Assembly: GCA_028710605.1 (NCBI GenBank)
Contig: JAQTTU010000010.1
Coordinates: forward strand, 1-64,000
Direction: 5' to 3'
Length of the DNA: 64,000 bases
From: Sideroxydans sp.
GTDB lineage: Bacteria > Pseudomonadota > Gammaproteobacteria > Burkholderiales > Gallionellaceae
A model generated the notes under the pieces. That model saw only the letters and a program-made list of their open reading frames with translations. It was not told the origin of the DNA and made no database searches. Made by a program: the position numbers and the translations under genes. Every line of letters begins with the position of its first letter. The first letter of the stretch is position 1. Positions 10,833 through 21,605 of this stretch are shown here, one piece after another.

Positions 10833-11882
10833 CTATGCCAGCGGTAGTTCGCCTTCGCGCATGCCGATGCTGGCGACCTCGTGCAGGGCTTTGACGAATT
10901 CGGCGTTTTCGTGCAGTTGCACCAGGCTCGCCGGATGCGCGCGCCCGTGCATCTGCGCCAGCCGCGCTTTGCTCTGCACCGGCATGTCCCACTTCAATCC
11001 GGCCAGCAACTCGTCGGCGGACTCGGGCTTGTTGCATACCAGCACCATGTCGCAGCCCGCATGCAGCGCCGCTTCCGCGCGCTGCACGATGCCGCCCGCC
11101 ACGGTCGCGCCTTCCATGCTCAAGTCGTCGCTGAAAATGCAGCCCTCGAACCCCAGCTCACCGCGCAGAATATCTTTCAGCCACACTTTGGAAAATCCCG
11201 CCGGATGCGCATCGACTTTGGGATAAATCACGTGCGCGGGCATCACCGCCGTGAGGCCGAAATGCACCATCTGGCGGAACGGGATCAGGTCGCACAGTTC
11301 GATGTCGGTGTAGCTGCGCTCATCCACCGGAATCTCCAGATGCGAATCGGCGCAGACGAAACCGTGACCGGGAAAATGTTTGCCCACCGTCGGCATGCCG
11401 CCCTGCTTCAGCCCCTGCAACAGACTGTGCGCCAGTTCGGCGATGGCTTGCGGTTCGGAATGAAACGCGCGGTCGCCGATCACGCAGCTCGCGCCGTAAT
11501 CCACATCCAGCACCGGCGTGAAACTGAAATCCACGCCGCACGCGCGCAACTCCGAGGCCAGCACATAACCCACATGGTGCGCCAGATGCCGCGCGCGCTT
11601 CGGATGAACGTCCCACTCGCGCCCCAGCTCACGCATGGGCGGAATGCGCGTAAAGCCGTCGCGGAAACGCTGCACCCTGCCGCCTTCGTGATCGACCGCG
11701 ATCAGCAACGGCGGCGTGCGCAAGGCATGAATGCTGGCGGTCAACTCGGCAAGTTGCGCAGGCGATTCGTAATTGCGCGAAAACAAAATCACCCCGCCCA
11801 CCAATGGATGGCGCAAGCGCGCCTCGTCCTCCGCCGTCAAGCGCTTGCCCAACACATCCAGCATCACCGGACCGTTACCCAT
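10833..11882 (-). CDS. nagZ: Beta-N-acetylhexosaminidase
   Basis: A cytoplasmic family 3 glycosidase that removes N-acetylglucosamine from recycled muropeptides. The signature [18 protein letters not shown] is at about residues 167-184; the histidine and aspartate of the HG...DSH loop are the acid/base pair of this family, and FSDDLSMEG (about 246) carries the nucleophile aspartate. The length of 349 residues is normal. The start ATG at 11882 has the site GGAGCAGG before it. It follows acpS, with one copy of the 68-bp repeat family between them. Confidence 0.95.
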   Translation of the reverse strand: MGNGPVMLDVLGKRLTAEDEARLRHPLVGGVILFSRNYESPAQLAELTASIHALRTPPLLIAVDHEGGRVQRFRDGFTRIPPMRELGREWDVHPKRARHLAHHVGYVLASELRACGVDFSFTPVLDVDYGASCVIGDRAFHSEPQAIAELAHSLLQGLKQGGMPTVGKHFPGHGFVCADSHLEIPVDERSYTDIELCDLIPFRQMVHFGLTAVMPAHVIYPKVDAHPAGFSKVWLKDILRGELGFEGCIFSDDLSMEGATVAGGIVQRAEAALHAGCDMVLVCNKPESADELLAGLKWDMPVQSKARLAQMHGRAHPASLVQLHENAEFVKALHEVASIGMREGELPLA

Positions 11883-11960
11883 ACCTGCTCCTTGATTGGT
11901 TTACTGCAACGCGGCGGATTATAAAGGCATTGCAGAATACCGACGATATTTCCAGCCAAC

Positions 11961-12035
11961 GCCTTGCCCGCAAGCCAGTAAATACGGGCATCTACATCGA
12001 GTGCATAGCGTAGATCGCCTATTGGCGGGCGTGTG
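11961..12035 (+). repeat. 68-bp dispersed repeat, family E, full copy
   Basis: The copy starts GCCCGCAAGCCAGTAAATAC, continues with CATCTACATCGAGTGCAT and ends AGATCGCCTATTGGCGGGC. It contains two short hairpins (GCCCG/CGGGC and CGCC/GGCG). It lies between acpS and nagZ. Confidence 0.8.
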
Positions 12036-12050
12036 CAGGCAGTTAGGGTT

Positions 12051-12440
12051 CTATAAAACCGGACGGCCTTCCAGCACCACAAACGCCACCACCATCTCGC
12101 GCTCGTCGCTGATGCTCAGATGATGGTGCGTCACGCCGAGTTGTTGCAAATATACGGATAACATTTCATCGAACTGGAATGAAGGTTTGCCGAGTGCATC
12201 ATGAACGATGCTGATGTGATGCAGCGTCACCGGATGGCGCAGGCCAAGTCCGGTGGCTTTGGCGAAGGCTTCCTTGGCGGCAAAGCGTTTGCCGAGGAAG
12301 CGCGCGGGCTGGGCATGGGCGGCGTATTCCGGCAGTTCCTGCGCGCTCAGAATTTTTTTCGCAAACGCATCGCCGTGGCGCTGCATCGCGGCTTCAATGC
12401 GCGCCACGGCGACGATGTCGGTGCCGATGCCGAAGATCAT
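12051..12440 (-). CDS. acpS: Holo-[acyl-carrier-protein] synthase
   Basis: Transfers 4'-phosphopantetheine from coenzyme A to acyl carrier protein. The N-terminal [13 protein letters not shown] motif (residues 4-16) carries the metal-binding aspartate and [17 protein letters not shown] (about residues 48-64) carries the second metal ligand and the CoA site. The length of 129 residues is normal. Its start overlaps the stop of pdxJ as ATGA, the same coupling seen in many proteobacteria. Confidence 0.96.
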   Translation of the reverse strand: MIFGIGTDIVAVARIEAAMQRHGDAFAKKILSAQELPEYAAHAQPARFLGKRFAAKEAFAKATGLGLRHPVTLHHISIVHDALGKPSFQFDEMLSVYLQQLGVTHHHLSISDEREMVVAFVVLEGRPVL

Positions 12441-13153
12441 GGAACCAGCAGAGCTTTCATTTTTTTCACGGCTTGTTCGAGACCGATGAACACGGATTCC
12501 GCGATGACGGCATGGCCGATGTTGAGTTCGACGATGTCGGGGATGGCAACGATGGGGCGCACGTTGTGGTAGTTGAGTCCGTGTCCGGCGTTCACTTGCA
12601 AACCGAGCGAGTGCGCATGCAGCACTGCGTGCTGGATACGTGCCAGTTCGGCTGCGCGTTCGGGCACGCTGTCCGCGTCGGCGTATTTTCCGGTGTGGAT
12701 TTCGATCACGGGCGCGCCCGCTCGCCAGGCTTCGTCGATCTGTTTTTCATCCGCGTCAATGAACAGCGAAACGCGGATGCCCGCCTCGGTGCAGCGTTGC
12801 GTGGCGCGCTGCACCGCGTCGAAATGTTTGACCACATCCAGCCCGCCTTCGGTGGTCAGCTCTTCGCGTTTTTCCGGCACGAGGCAGATGTCGTGCGGCT
12901 TGATGCGCAGCGCGTTTTCAATCATCTCGTCGGTGACCGCGCATTCCAGATTCATGCGCGTCTGCAACATGCCGCGCAACACTTCGACATCGGCATCCTG
13001 AATATGGCGGCGGTCTTCGCGCAGATGGATGGTGATGGCATCCGCACCCGCTTCTTCGCAGATCAGCGCCGCGCGCACGAGGTTGGGATAACGCGATCCG
13101 CGCACTTGGCGCAGGGTGGCGACATGGTCGATATTCAGTCCGAGTTTGATCAT
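12437..13153 (-). CDS. pdxJ: Pyridoxine 5'-phosphate synthase
   Basis: Closes the pyridine ring of vitamin B6 from 1-deoxyxylulose 5-phosphate and aminoacetone 3-phosphate. The protein begins [22 protein letters not shown], and [13 protein letters not shown] (about residue 42) and [10 protein letters not shown] (about residue 193) are family landmarks. I chose ATG at 13153 (238 residues) because it has a strong ribosome binding site (AAGGAAG) and starts at the conserved N-terminus; an upstream start would add residues encoded by a repeat. It is coupled to acpS downstream. Confidence 0.96.
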   Translation of the reverse strand: MIKLGLNIDHVATLRQVRGSRYPNLVRAALICEEAGADAITIHLREDRRHIQDADVEVLRGMLQTRMNLECAVTDEMIENALRIKPHDICLVPEKREELTTEGGLDVVKHFDAVQRATQRCTEAGIRVSLFIDADEKQIDEAWRAGAPVIEIHTGKYADADSVPERAAELARIQHAVLHAHSLGLQVNAGHGLNYHNVRPIVAIPDIVELNIGHAVIAESVFIGLEQAVKKMKALLVP

Positions 13154-13171
13154 TTTTAACTTCCTTTTTTC

Positions 13172-13301
13172 CCCGCAGATTACACAGATTAAACAGATTG
13201 AAAAACAATTCAACAATCATTCAGGTGAATGACAACAATAAATGACTCGCAGCATTGTTAGTGTTTGGTTTTCAATCTGTTTAATCTGCGTAATCTGCGG
13301 G
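13172..13301. repeat. Inverted repeat with CCCGCAGATTACACAGATTA arms, family B
   Basis: The left arm CCGCAGATTACACAGATTAA is mirrored by TTTAATCTGCGTAATCTGCGG, around a unique AT-rich middle of about 70 bp. It occupies the gap between recO and pdxJ. Confidence 0.85.
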
Positions 13302-13310
13302 CAAAAGTTT

Positions 13311-14042
13311 TTAAAGTTTCTGCAAATCCCGCATCAGTTCGCGTGTGTGCAATGTCTTTCCGGCAAGGTGGTGGTCTAACAGCATGCGCATCAATTGTTT
13401 GCTCTGGCGCGCGCTGTTCGTGTCGCGGTAGTCGTCGGCGGCCATGTCCAGCAAAGTCTTGCCCGATACCGGCATGCCTTGCGTCGCATCGTCCGTTTCC
13501 GCCACCGCGCCGCGCTCAAGTATATAGCGGTAATTTTTTTCCGGGGCGATGGGTTTGCCGCTGCCCGCTTCGCTATCCAGCGTCAGCGCGTAACCCAGTT
13601 CTTGCAGCATGTGTTTCTCGAAACAGCGCAAGGTGAAGGCATGATCTTCTTCCTGCGCCAGCCGCTGCAAGGTTTGCTGGTAATAGTCGAACAGGCTCTC
13701 GTGCGGATCGTCGCGCGCCATCAGATTGAGCAGCAGTTCGTTCAGATAGAAGCCGCACATCAGCGCCGTGCCTTGCAACTGCGGCTGGCCGCCCTGCCAC
13801 TCCGCACTGTGTAGCGTGCGCAACTCGTGCTTGCCGAACCAGCTCAAGGTCAGCGGCTGGAAATTCATCAGCAGGCCGCGCAATGCCGATCTGGGTCGCC
13901 TTGCCCCGCGCGCCACCAACGGCACGCGCCCGTGCTGCCTGCTGAACACTTCCAATACCAGACTGGTTTCGCGGAACGGATAGCTGTGCAGAACGAAAGC
14001 GGGCGCGTCCTGGATGCGTTGTTTGGAAGTGACGTTACTCAT
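13311..14042 (-). CDS. recO: DNA repair protein RecO
   Basis: Loads RecA onto gapped DNA together with RecR. The N-terminal OB fold shows [23 protein letters not shown] split around residues 13-35, followed by [21 protein letters not shown]-terminal helical part follows; the four-cysteine zinc motif of some RecO proteins is not apparent. The length of 243 residues is normal. The start ATG at 14042 lies eight bases inside the end of era, so the two are coupled. Confidence 0.94.
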   Translation of the reverse strand: MSNVTSKQRIQDAPAFVLHSYPFRETSLVLEVFSRQHGRVPLVARGARRPRSALRGLLMNFQPLTLSWFGKHELRTLHSAEWQGGQPQLQGTALMCGFYLNELLLNLMARDDPHESLFDYYQQTLQRLAQEEDHAFTLRCFEKHMLQELGYALTLDSEAGSGKPIAPEKNYRYILERGAVAETDDATQGMPVSGKTLLDMAADDYRDTNSARQSKQLMRMLLDHHLAGKTLHTRELMRDLQKL

Positions 14043-14928
14043 ACCCCAGCGATTTCAGCATCTGCGCGCTGTCCGCCCAGCCGCTGCGGACTTTGACGAA
14101 CACTTCGAGGAAGACTTTGCCGTCGAAAAGTTTTTCCATATCGAGGCGCGCCTGGGTAGCGATCTCTTTGAGCTTTTCGCCTTTGCTGCCGATAAGCATG
14201 GCTTTGTGCGCATCTTTATCCACCAGAATGGCGGCGTGGATGCGGCGCAGTTTGCCTTCGAGTTTGAATTGCTCGATCACTACGCTGACCGAATACGGCA
14301 GTTCTTCGCCGGTAAAGCGGAATATTTTTTCGCGCAGCAATTCGGCGGCGAGGAAACGTTCGTTGCGGTCGGTAATTTCATCTTCGCCGAACAGGTGCTC
14401 GCCTTCGGGAAGGTAAGGGCGGATGGCATCGAGCAAGGTATCGAGCTGCTTACCCTGACGCGCACTGATCGGCACGATGGCGGCGAAGTGGCGCATGGCC
14501 GATAGTTTTTCGATAAAGGGCAACAGCTCGGATTTATCGGCCAGCAAGTCCGCTTTGTTGATGACCAGAATCACCGGGCAATTTTGCGGCAGCAAGTCCA
14601 GCACTTGCTGGTCGCGCTCGTCGAACTGGCGCGCTTCGAGCACGAACAACACCACGTTCACTTCGCGCAAACTGCTGGTCACCACACGGTTCATGCTGCG
14701 GTTCAGCGCGTTGGTATGCTGCGTCTGGAAGCCCGGCGTATCGACGAACACAAATTGGTTTTTGTCTTCGGTCAGGATGCCGGTGATGCGGTGGCGCGTG
14801 GTTTGCGCTTTGCGCGAGGTGATGCTGATTTTTTGCCCGATGAGATGATTGAGCAAAGTCGATTTGCCCACATTGGGGCGGCCTACGATAGCGATAAAGC
14901 CGCTGTGGAATATTTTGGGTTCGGTCAT
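14035..14928 (-). CDS. era: GTPase Era
   Basis: A ribosome assembly GTPase that binds the 3' end of 16S rRNA. G motifs are [12 protein letters not shown] (residues 16-27), the switch T region, DTPGFQT and NKAD; the C-terminal KH domain contains the [10 protein letters not shown] loop (about residue 238). The length of 297 residues is normal. The start overlaps the rnc stop as ATGA and the end overlaps recO. The order rnc-era-recO is the usual proteobacterial one. Confidence 0.98.
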   Translation of the reverse strand: MTEPKIFHSGFIAIVGRPNVGKSTLLNHLIGQKISITSRKAQTTRHRITGILTEDKNQFVFVDTPGFQTQHTNALNRSMNRVVTSSLREVNVVLFVLEARQFDERDQQVLDLLPQNCPVILVINKADLLADKSELLPFIEKLSAMRHFAAIVPISARQGKQLDTLLDAIRPYLPEGEHLFGEDEITDRNERFLAAELLREKIFRFTGEELPYSVSVVIEQFKLEGKLRRIHAAILVDKDAHKAMLIGSKGEKLKEIATQARLDMEKLFDGKVFLEVFVKVRSGWADSAQMLKSLGYE

Positions 14929-15599
14929 GATTTTCGGGAGATCTGTTGGTAAGCCTTTTCGGCGGCGATTTGTTCGGCGATGCGGCGACTAGCCCCTTCG
15001 CCTTGCGTGGTAAGTTTAAGCCTGGCGATGTCACAGGAGACAATGAAGGTCTGCGCATGTGCTTCGCCTTTGATTTCGACCACATTGTATTGCGGCAGCG
15101 CCAACTTATTGCCTTGCAGATATTCCTGCAACAAGGTTTTGGGGTCTTTGCCCAGCGTTTGCAGGTCGGCCTGAGCAATGAACGGCACGTATAACCGCAA
15201 CACCACTTTTTCCGCCGCCGCAAAATCCGCATCCTGCCATACCGCACCAAATATAGCTTCCAGCGCATCGGCCAAAATCGACGGGCGGCGGAATCCGGCA
15301 CTCTTGCGTTCGCCTTCGCCCAGCAGCAGTTGTTCGCCCAGATTCAGCTGCTGCGCCAAAATCGCCAAAGTCTGCTGGTTGACCAGGTTGGAGCGCAATC
15401 GGGAAAGATCGCCTTCCGGCAAATCTGGATAGGTATCGAAAAGATATTTGGCAATGGTGCAGTTCAGCACACTGTCGCCAAGAAATTCAAAACGCTCGTT
15501 ATGCGCTGCGCTGTAGCTGCGATGCGTCAGCGCCCGCTGCAACAATGACGGTTGCGCAAACTGATAGCCGAGCTGTTGGCAAAGTGCCGCGTGCTTCAT
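14925..15599 (-). CDS. rnc: Ribonuclease III
   Basis: Cleaves double-stranded RNA in rRNA and mRNA processing. The signature [13 protein letters not shown] (about residues 34-46) and [13 protein letters not shown] carry the metal-binding acidic residues; a dsRNA-binding domain fills the C-terminal 70 residues ([20 protein letters not shown] onwards). I chose the ATG at 15599 (224 residues); a TTG start 33 bases upstream is possible but overlaps the DUF4845 stop region. It sits between lepB and era, as is standard. Confidence 0.97.
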   Translation of the reverse strand: MKHAALCQQLGYQFAQPSLLQRALTHRSYSAAHNERFEFLGDSVLNCTIAKYLFDTYPDLPEGDLSRLRSNLVNQQTLAILAQQLNLGEQLLLGEGERKSAGFRRPSILADALEAIFGAVWQDADFAAAEKVVLRLYVPFIAQADLQTLGKDPKTLLQEYLQGNKLALPQYNVVEIKGEAHAQTFIVSCDIARLKLTTQGEGASRRIAEQIAAEKAYQQISRKS

Positions 15600-15606
15600 C
15601 GAAAAA

Positions 15607-15975
15607 TCAGGAACTGCTTGGATTGAAATCAAGCAGCAAGGTGATATTTGCGATCAGCGGAATTTTTACGGAATAACTTGCGCTCAATCTCAAGGGGACT
15701 TCACCCTTTTCAATCTCGATATCTTCTGCAGAAATAACGGTGATTCGTTCAAGGTAGGCTCGTTTGCTGAACGACTGTCTGATTTCGTTTGACGATGCAC
15801 TCGTCATCGCCGGATCGCTAACGATTTGATTAAATATTTGATTGATTTCCACATTTTGAATATAGGCTGGAATAAGTTTCAAGCCGACAATCACAGCTGA
15901 AATCACCACCGCCACCACAAAGAAGAACCCAAGAAAACTGAAACCCCGCTGGTTATTATTATTTGATTTCATCAT
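15607..15975 (-). CDS. DUF4845 membrane protein
   Basis: A 122-residue protein with a short basic N-terminus ([12 protein letters not shown]) and one membrane segment ([20 protein letters not shown], residues 17-36), then a periplasmic part. The 'QRGFS' start resembles the type IV pilin-like leader GFS but no cleavage has been shown for this family. The position between lepB and rnc is conserved in betaproteobacteria, where the same gene is annotated DUF4845. Function is unknown. Confidence 0.85.
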   Translation of the reverse strand: MMKSNNNNQRGFSFLGFFFVVAVVISAVIVGLKLIPAYIQNVEINQIFNQIVSDPAMTSASSNEIRQSFSKRAYLERITVISAEDIEIEKGEVPLRLSASYSVKIPLIANITLLLDFNPSSS

Positions 15976-15993
15976 CTATTCCTTTCCATTCAT

Positions 15994-16797
15994 TCAATCA
16001 ATAGACAACCCGATACGTTCCCATTCGCCGAAATTCATCCAGATGAAAAACGCCTTGCCCACGATCAACTCATCCGCCACAAAACCCCAGTAGCGGCTGT
16101 CGCGGCTGTTGTCGCGGTTGTCGCCCATCATGAAGTAGTGACCGACCGGAACCGTACAACTCATTTCCTGCTCACTATAACTGCACTGCTCGAATTGGGG
16201 AAACTCGTCAACATTACCCAGATGAATCTGCGGCAAATCCGGGTTGGTCAATATCACATGCTCCCGACCGCCCAGATTTTCCTTGTAACGCTCGGTATGC
16301 AGGAAACGCAAACCGCTTTCGACATAGTTGTATTCGCCGTCGCGCTGCTGTTGCTGCTCGGCCCCGTTTATCCAGAGTTTTTTATCGCGGTAAACAATGC
16401 GGTCGCCAGGCAATCCGATCACGCGCTTGATGTAATCCGTGGAAGGGTTGTTCGGATAGTGGAACACCATCACGTCGCCGCGTTGGGGCTGATTAATTTC
16501 AACGATTTTTTTATTGATGATGGGTAAACGTAAACCGTAGGTATAGCGGTTGACCAGGATAAAGTCGCCCACATGCAAGGTCGGAATCATCGAGCCGGAC
16601 GGGATTTTGAACGGCTCGATCACAAACGAGCGCAACATGAATACGGCGAGGATCACCGGAAAAAAGCTCTTGGAATACTCCACCCACCAAGGCTCGCCGC
16701 TTTCCTTGTTGCGCTTCCCGCGCAACACGTAGATGTCCAGCAACCAGATCATCCCGGTCAGCACCAGCAATACGAACATGATTAAGGCAAAGGTCAT
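15994..16797 (-). CDS. lepB: Signal peptidase I
   Basis: Cleaves signal peptides from secreted proteins at the outer face of the inner membrane. Two N-terminal membrane segments are followed by the catalytic serine motif PSGSMIPTL (about residues 71-79), the lysine region (VNRYTYGLRL then RGDVMVFHYP..YIKRVIGLPGD) and the box GDNRDNSRDSRYWGFV near the C-terminus. The length of 267 residues is normal. It lies directly downstream of lepA, as in most proteobacteria. Confidence 0.98.
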   Translation of the reverse strand: MTFALIMFVLLVLTGMIWLLDIYVLRGKRNKESGEPWWVEYSKSFFPVILAVFMLRSFVIEPFKIPSGSMIPTLHVGDFILVNRYTYGLRLPIINKKIVEINQPQRGDVMVFHYPNNPSTDYIKRVIGLPGDRIVYRDKKLWINGAEQQQQRDGEYNYVESGLRFLHTERYKENLGGREHVILTNPDLPQIHLGNVDEFPQFEQCSYSEQEMSCTVPVGHYFMMGDNRDNSRDSRYWGFVADELIVGKAFFIWMNFGEWERIGLSID

Positions 16798-16815
16798 TTC
16801 TGTTTTTCCGCTTTG

Positions 16816-18609
16816 TTATTTGTCGTCCACACGCAGGATGGCGAGGAAAGCTTCCTGCGGGATTTCCACATTGCCCACTTGCTTCATGCGCTTCTTGCCG
16901 GCTTTTTGTTTTTCCAGCAGCTTGCGTTTGCGCGAAATATCGCCGCCGTAACATTTTGCCAGCACGTTCTTGCGCAACGCTTTGACGTTTTCGCGCGAGA
17001 TGATGTTGGCCCCGATGGCTGCCTGGATCGCCACGTCGAACATCTGGCGCGGAATCAGTTCGCGCATTTTGGCCGCCACTTCGCGCCCGCGATACTGGCT
17101 GTTGGCGCGGTGCACGATGATAGACAGGGCATCCACCTTGTCGCCGTTGATGAGCATATCGACCTTGACCACATCCGCCGTGCGATACTCCTTGAACTCG
17201 TAATCCATGGATGCATAGCCGCGCGATACCGATTTCAGCTTGTCGAAAAAATCCATCACGATCTCGCCCATCGGCATTTCGTATTGCAACAGCACTTGTT
17301 TGCCGTGGTAGCTCATGTCGAGCTGCACGCCGCGCTTCTGGGTGCACAGCGTAATCACTGCCCCCACATATTCCTGCGGCATGTACAGATTGACATGCAC
17401 GATAGGTTCGCGGATTTCTTCGATCTTGGACACGTCCGGCATCTTGGAGGGATTATCCACCATCAATACCGTTCCGTCGCGCATCACTACTTCGTAAATT
17501 ACTGTAGGCGCGGTGGTGATCAAGTCCATATCGAACTCGCGTTCCAGACGCTCCTGCACGATCTCCATGTGCAACAGTCCGAGGAATCCGCACCGGAAAC
17601 CGAAGCCCAGCGCCTGCGATACTTCCGGTTCGTATTGCAGCGAGGCATCGTTCAGTTTGAGTTTTTCCAGCGAGTCGCGCAACGCTTCATATTGGTTGGA
17701 TTCCACCGGAAACAATCCGGCGAAAACTTGCGGCTGCACTTCCTTGAAACCGGGCAAAGCGGTTGCTGCGGGGCGTGTCAGCGAGGTAACGGTGTCGCCA
17801 ACTTTGGCATCCTTCAATTCCTTGATGCCCGCGATCACGAAGCCCACTTGACCGGCGGACAGCGATTCACGCGCCTGCGATTTCGGGGTGAACACGCCCA
17901 CGCTTTCGGTGAGATGCTGCGCACCGTTCGCCATGAACAAAATCTTGTCCTTGGGTTTGAGCGTGCCGTTGACGATACGCACCAGCATCACCACGCCGAC
18001 ATAGTTGTCGAACCATGAGTCGATGATGAGTGCCTGCAACGGCGCGGTCACATCACCCTTGGGCGGCGGCACTTTGACGATGAGCGCCTCCAGAACATCC
18101 TGCACGCCCAAGCCCGTTTTGGCGGAACAATGCACCGCATCATGCGCGTCAATACCGATCACATCCTCGATCTCGGCAATCGCGTTTTCGGGATTGGCAG
18201 AGGGCAAGTCGATCTTGTTCAGCACCGGCACTACTTCCACCCCCAAGTCCAGCGCGGTATAGCAGTTGGCCACAGTCTGCGCCTCGACCCCTTGCGAGGC
18301 ATCCACCACCAGCAGCGCGCCTTCACAGGCGGACAATGAACGCGAGACTTCGTAGGAAAAGTCCACGTGTCCCGGGGTGTCGATCAAATTGAGGTTATAG
18401 ATTTGACCGTCGCGCGCCTTGTAGCTCAGCGCGGCGGTCTGCGCCTTGATGGTGATGCCGCGCTCGCGCTCGATGTCCATCGAATCCAGCACCTGCGCTT
18501 CCATCTCGCGGTCGGACAAGCCGCCGCACAAGTGGATGATGCGGTCTGCCAGCGTGGATTTGCCGTGATCGATATGGGCGATAATGGAAAAATTGCGGAT
18601 ATGTTGCAT
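16816..18609 (-). CDS. lepA: Elongation factor 4 (LepA)
   Basis: A ribosomal GTPase thought to act in back-translocation or initiation. G motifs are [13 protein letters not shown] (residues 11-23), DTPGHVDF and [11 protein letters not shown]-like domains follow and the LepA-specific C-terminal domain is present ([20 protein letters not shown]). The 597-residue length is typical. Gene order mucD-lepA-lepB is as in other betaproteobacteria. Confidence 0.99.
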   Translation of the reverse strand: MQHIRNFSIIAHIDHGKSTLADRIIHLCGGLSDREMEAQVLDSMDIERERGITIKAQTAALSYKARDGQIYNLNLIDTPGHVDFSYEVSRSLSACEGALLVVDASQGVEAQTVANCYTALDLGVEVVPVLNKIDLPSANPENAIAEIEDVIGIDAHDAVHCSAKTGLGVQDVLEALIVKVPPPKGDVTAPLQALIIDSWFDNYVGVVMLVRIVNGTLKPKDKILFMANGAQHLTESVGVFTPKSQARESLSAGQVGFVIAGIKELKDAKVGDTVTSLTRPAATALPGFKEVQPQVFAGLFPVESNQYEALRDSLEKLKLNDASLQYEPEVSQALGFGFRCGFLGLLHMEIVQERLEREFDMDLITTAPTVIYEVVMRDGTVLMVDNPSKMPDVSKIEEIREPIVHVNLYMPQEYVGAVITLCTQKRGVQLDMSYHGKQVLLQYEMPMGEIVMDFFDKLKSVSRGYASMDYEFKEYRTADVVKVDMLINGDKVDALSIIVHRANSQYRGREVAAKMRELIPRQMFDVAIQAAIGANIISRENVKALRKNVLAKCYGGDISRKRKLLEKQKAGKKRMKQVGNVEIPQEAFLAILRVDDK

Positions 18610-18742
18610 GAGGCTCTATATAAAAAGTGCCGCTCCCGCTTCACAACCTCTTCCCCGATTGAGAGAGAAGGTTGGAAACAGGGTGCGGCGATTTTGCAAA
18701 GCGCGGATTCTAGCCGATTTCGCTGTTATACGTGGCCTGACG

Positions 18743-20137
18743 TTACTTCTCGTCCAAGCGGATTGGCACATAAACAGTACCATCGTTACGGTGCACCAAC
18801 AGCGCGATGTTGCGGCCTTGCGGTACTTTCTTGAGCACCTCGTTAAATTGCTCCACGGTGCGTATTTCAATATTGCCGATGGCGAGGATCACATCGCCTG
18901 GCTGCAATTCGCTGCGCGCCGCCGCGCCTTTCACATCCTCCACCAGCAAGCCGCCTTCCACTTGCAGCTCGGCTTTCTGGTCATCGTTCAGTTCGCTCAC
19001 CTTAAGTCCGAGACGGCTCACACTTTGCGAAGATGATTCGTCCCCTTTGCTATCCGGCGCGCGCGGCTTGTCCGCGCCTTCTTGAATTACCCCGACCACA
19101 AGGGAAACGTCCAGTGTGCTTCCTTTGCGCCAGAGTTGCACGACGACTTTTCCTCCGGGCTTGGTAGCAGCCACGATACGCGGCAAATCGGCAGAATTTT
19201 CGATCATCTTGCCGTCGAATTTTAAAATCACATCGCTGGCACGGATACCGGCCTTGTCCGCCGGGCCGGCCTTTTCCACGCCCGAAATGAGCGCACCAGC
19301 CGCCTTGGGCAAGCCGAAGGAATCCGCCAACTCGCGCGTCACTTCCTGAATCGAGACTCCGATACGACCGCGCGTCACCTTGCCGCTACTGCGCAATTGG
19401 TTAACCACATCCATCGCCACATCAATGGGAATGGAGAACGACAGTCCCATATAACCGCCGGAACGACTGTATATCTGGGAATTGATGCCGACCACTTCAC
19501 CCTTCATGTTGAACAACGGCCCGCCCGAATTGCCGGGATTGATCGCCACGTCGGTCTGGATGAATGGTACGAAATTTTCCTGCGGCAAGGAGCGTCCCTT
19601 GGCGCTGACAATGCCCGCAGTCACGCTGCTGTCGAAACCGAACGGCGAGCCGATAGCCAACACCCATTCGCCAACCTTGAGCAGTTCCGGGTTGCCCAGC
19701 ACAACCTTGGGCAAGCCTGTCGCCTCGATTTTGAGCAATGCCACATCGGTGCGCTTGTCCGCGCCAATCACTTTGGCTTTGAATTCGCGTTTATCGGTCA
19801 GGCGCACGGTGATCTTGTCCGCCCTATCCACCACATGCGCGTTGGTCAAAATATAACCGTCGGCACTGATAATGAAGCCGGAACCCAGCGACTGCGACTC
19901 CTGATCGCGCGGAACCTGCGGCGCGAAACGGCGAAAGAATTCGTAGAAAGGATCGTTCTCCGGCAGAGTGGGAGCGCCATGAAACATTTGAGGTGCACTG
20001 ATGATCTGCGTGGTGCTGACGTTCACCACGGCCGCGCCTTGTTTTTCTACCAGATCGGTAAAGTCGGGCAGGTCTTTGGCGACCGCCGATTGCATGAATA
20101 CCCCGAACAGGGCGAGAAATAACAACCTCAATAACAT
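18743..20137 (-). CDS. mucD: DegP/MucD-type periplasmic serine protease
   Basis: A periplasmic quality-control protease. An N-terminal signal peptide (LLRLLFLALFGVFMQSAVA) precedes a trypsin-like domain with histidine in ILTNAHVVD, aspartate in TDVALLKIE and serine in GNSGGPLF, then two PDZ domains (about residues 265-350 and 375-455). It is the last gene of the rpoE-rseA-rseB-rseC block; in Pseudomonas the equivalent order algU-mucA-B-C-D places MucD in control of the same sigma factor. The next gene downstream is lepA. Confidence 0.96.
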   Translation of the reverse strand: MLLRLLFLALFGVFMQSAVAKDLPDFTDLVEKQGAAVVNVSTTQIISAPQMFHGAPTLPENDPFYEFFRRFAPQVPRDQESQSLGSGFIISADGYILTNAHVVDRADKITVRLTDKREFKAKVIGADKRTDVALLKIEATGLPKVVLGNPELLKVGEWVLAIGSPFGFDSSVTAGIVSAKGRSLPQENFVPFIQTDVAINPGNSGGPLFNMKGEVVGINSQIYSRSGGYMGLSFSIPIDVAMDVVNQLRSSGKVTRGRIGVSIQEVTRELADSFGLPKAAGALISGVEKAGPADKAGIRASDVILKFDGKMIENSADLPRIVAATKPGGKVVVQLWRKGSTLDVSLVVGVIQEGADKPRAPDSKGDESSSQSVSRLGLKVSELNDDQKAELQVEGGLLVEDVKGAAARSELQPGDVILAIGNIEIRTVEQFNEVLKKVPQGRNIALLVHRNDGTVYVPIRLDEK

Positions 20138-20167
20138 GATCTATCAGCCTCCTGATGAATTGAAGAA

Positions 20168-20611
20168 TTATGTCCCGGATCGGGGCAACACGATAGATGA
20201 GACAACCGCCCTCCCGGAAACGGATGGCAACAATTTCGCCAAAACAAAACCCAGCAACAATCCGATGACCGCCCCCGCAGCGGCATAGGTGTCGCGCAAA
20301 ACAACGTCATTTGCCACCCCCCTGCCCGCGATTCCGCCGACCATCAGCAACAGCAGCGGCAGCATGTAAAGCTTCATCGTACCGCGCAACAACACACCGT
20401 CAGGCAAAGATACCTGCACTTCGTCGCCAACTTTGGCACTCGCATCGTTGCGAACTTTAAAAAGGCGGGGTTCGCTGCTACAGAATAATTTGCTCAATGT
20501 GCCGCTTCCGCAGCCGCCTTCGCTGCTACAGTGCCCGCAACCACCGCCCAATGCCTGCACGGATGCTTCATCGCCTTGCACTTCAACAACAATGGCGCGC
20601 ATTTCCAACAT
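20168..20611 (-). CDS. rseC: RseC/MucC family membrane protein
   Basis: A 147-residue inner membrane protein of the envelope stress cluster. A cysteine-rich N-terminal part (GGGCGHCSSEGGCGSG, about residues 22-37) is followed by two membrane segments (LYMLPLLLLMVGGIAGRGV and TYAAAGAVIGLLLGFVLAKLL). Homologs modulate sigma-E activity or take part in SoxR reduction. It ends about 30 bases before mucD and starts beside the stop of rseB. Confidence 0.92.
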   Translation of the reverse strand: MLEMRAIVVEVQGDEASVQALGGGCGHCSSEGGCGSGTLSKLFCSSEPRLFKVRNDASAKVGDEVQVSLPDGVLLRGTMKLYMLPLLLLMVGGIAGRGVANDVVLRDTYAAAGAVIGLLLGFVLAKLLPSVSGRAVVSSIVLPRSGT

Positions 20612-20612
20612 C

Positions 20613-21605
20613 TCATTGACCCGCGTAACGCACAGAATCGGCGATCTGAATCACGGTTTTGGCTGGCACTTCGCCCACCACCGTCACCAGCGAATCACCA
20701 ACAATACGACTGTAGATATTCACCTCGCCCTGCCCTACCAAGCCGTAATGGAGGTTCGTCGTGCCGTTGGTTTTCTCGATAAAAACAGAAATCCCGGCCA
20801 ACCCGTCGGAGAACACCAGATGGATGACCGGCTCTTTGTTTTCCCGGAAAGGACGGCGCATTTCCAATATTTTTTTGAACCCGGCAGGCAACGCATCAAC
20901 CTGCCAGTCGCAATGCTCCGCAAGCGATTCTGCCTTGGGTAATGGAGCAGGATGAAGTTGCCGCGCTGATTCTTCGGCAGGGGCTTTTTCGCGCACGATC
21001 CAACTGTGATCGATATTGCCGTTGATGTTCAATTCCATGAATGCATACTGTTCTATAACGTAGCCGCGATCATCCAGCACAACCGCTTTGAGCAACAAAC
21101 CGGTTGTGCTATCCGCCCACATTTTGCGGGAATAGCGCAGATTATCCCGTGGCTGAAAAATGAAAGTCTGCGCGTGATACCCGGCAACTTCATCATCTTC
21201 TTCCCGCGTGACCGCGTAGTTTTCTTTCAACGTCGCGATCTGCTCCGGTAATAGCGCGGGGAAAGCCGGCCTTATCCGGCGCATCTCCATCTTGACGTGG
21301 TGCCCATCCGCAAACAGCCAGACCTGACCGTTACTGCGAATAATTTCGCGCTTTGCACCGTCCAACTCTTCGCGTCGCTCGTGCTCTCCATCTTTTTCCG
21401 ACACGTGGGTAATTCTCGACATGCCGACTCGCCCGCCCGATTGGTGGACATACACACCGCTGTAATCATTCTGATGTGCCGCAAATGCAATCGTTTTGAG
21501 TTTGTCCGATTCATCGACGGACGCAGCGTCGGCAAAAGCCGATACTGCGCCAAGCTGGAACATCACAAGAATCAAATAACCGGTTTGTCGCATTGCCAAC
21601 TGCAC
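20613..21605 (-). CDS. rseB: Sigma-E regulatory protein RseB/MucB
   Basis: A periplasmic protein that binds and protects the anti-sigma factor RseA until misfolded envelope material displaces it. A signal peptide (GYLILVMFQLGAVSAFA) leads into the MucB/RseB N-terminal domain (YSGVYVHQSGG, SRITHVSEKDGEHERREELDG) and the C-terminal domain (WQVDALPAGFKKILEMRR). The GTG start at 21605 overlaps the rseA stop by one base; an ATG at 21593 would also leave an intact signal peptide. Confidence 0.94.
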   Translation of the reverse strand: MQLAMRQTGYLILVMFQLGAVSAFADAASVDESDKLKTIAFAAHQNDYSGVYVHQSGGRVGMSRITHVSEKDGEHERREELDGAKREIIRSNGQVWLFADGHHVKMEMRRIRPAFPALLPEQIATLKENYAVTREEDDEVAGYHAQTFIFQPRDNLRYSRKMWADSTTGLLLKAVVLDDRGYVIEQYAFMELNINGNIDHSWIVREKAPAEESARQLHPAPLPKAESLAEHCDWQVDALPAGFKKILEMRRPFRENKEPVIHLVFSDGLAGISVFIEKTNGTTNLHYGLVGQGEVNIYSRIVGDSLVTVVGEVPAKTVIQIADSVRYAGQ

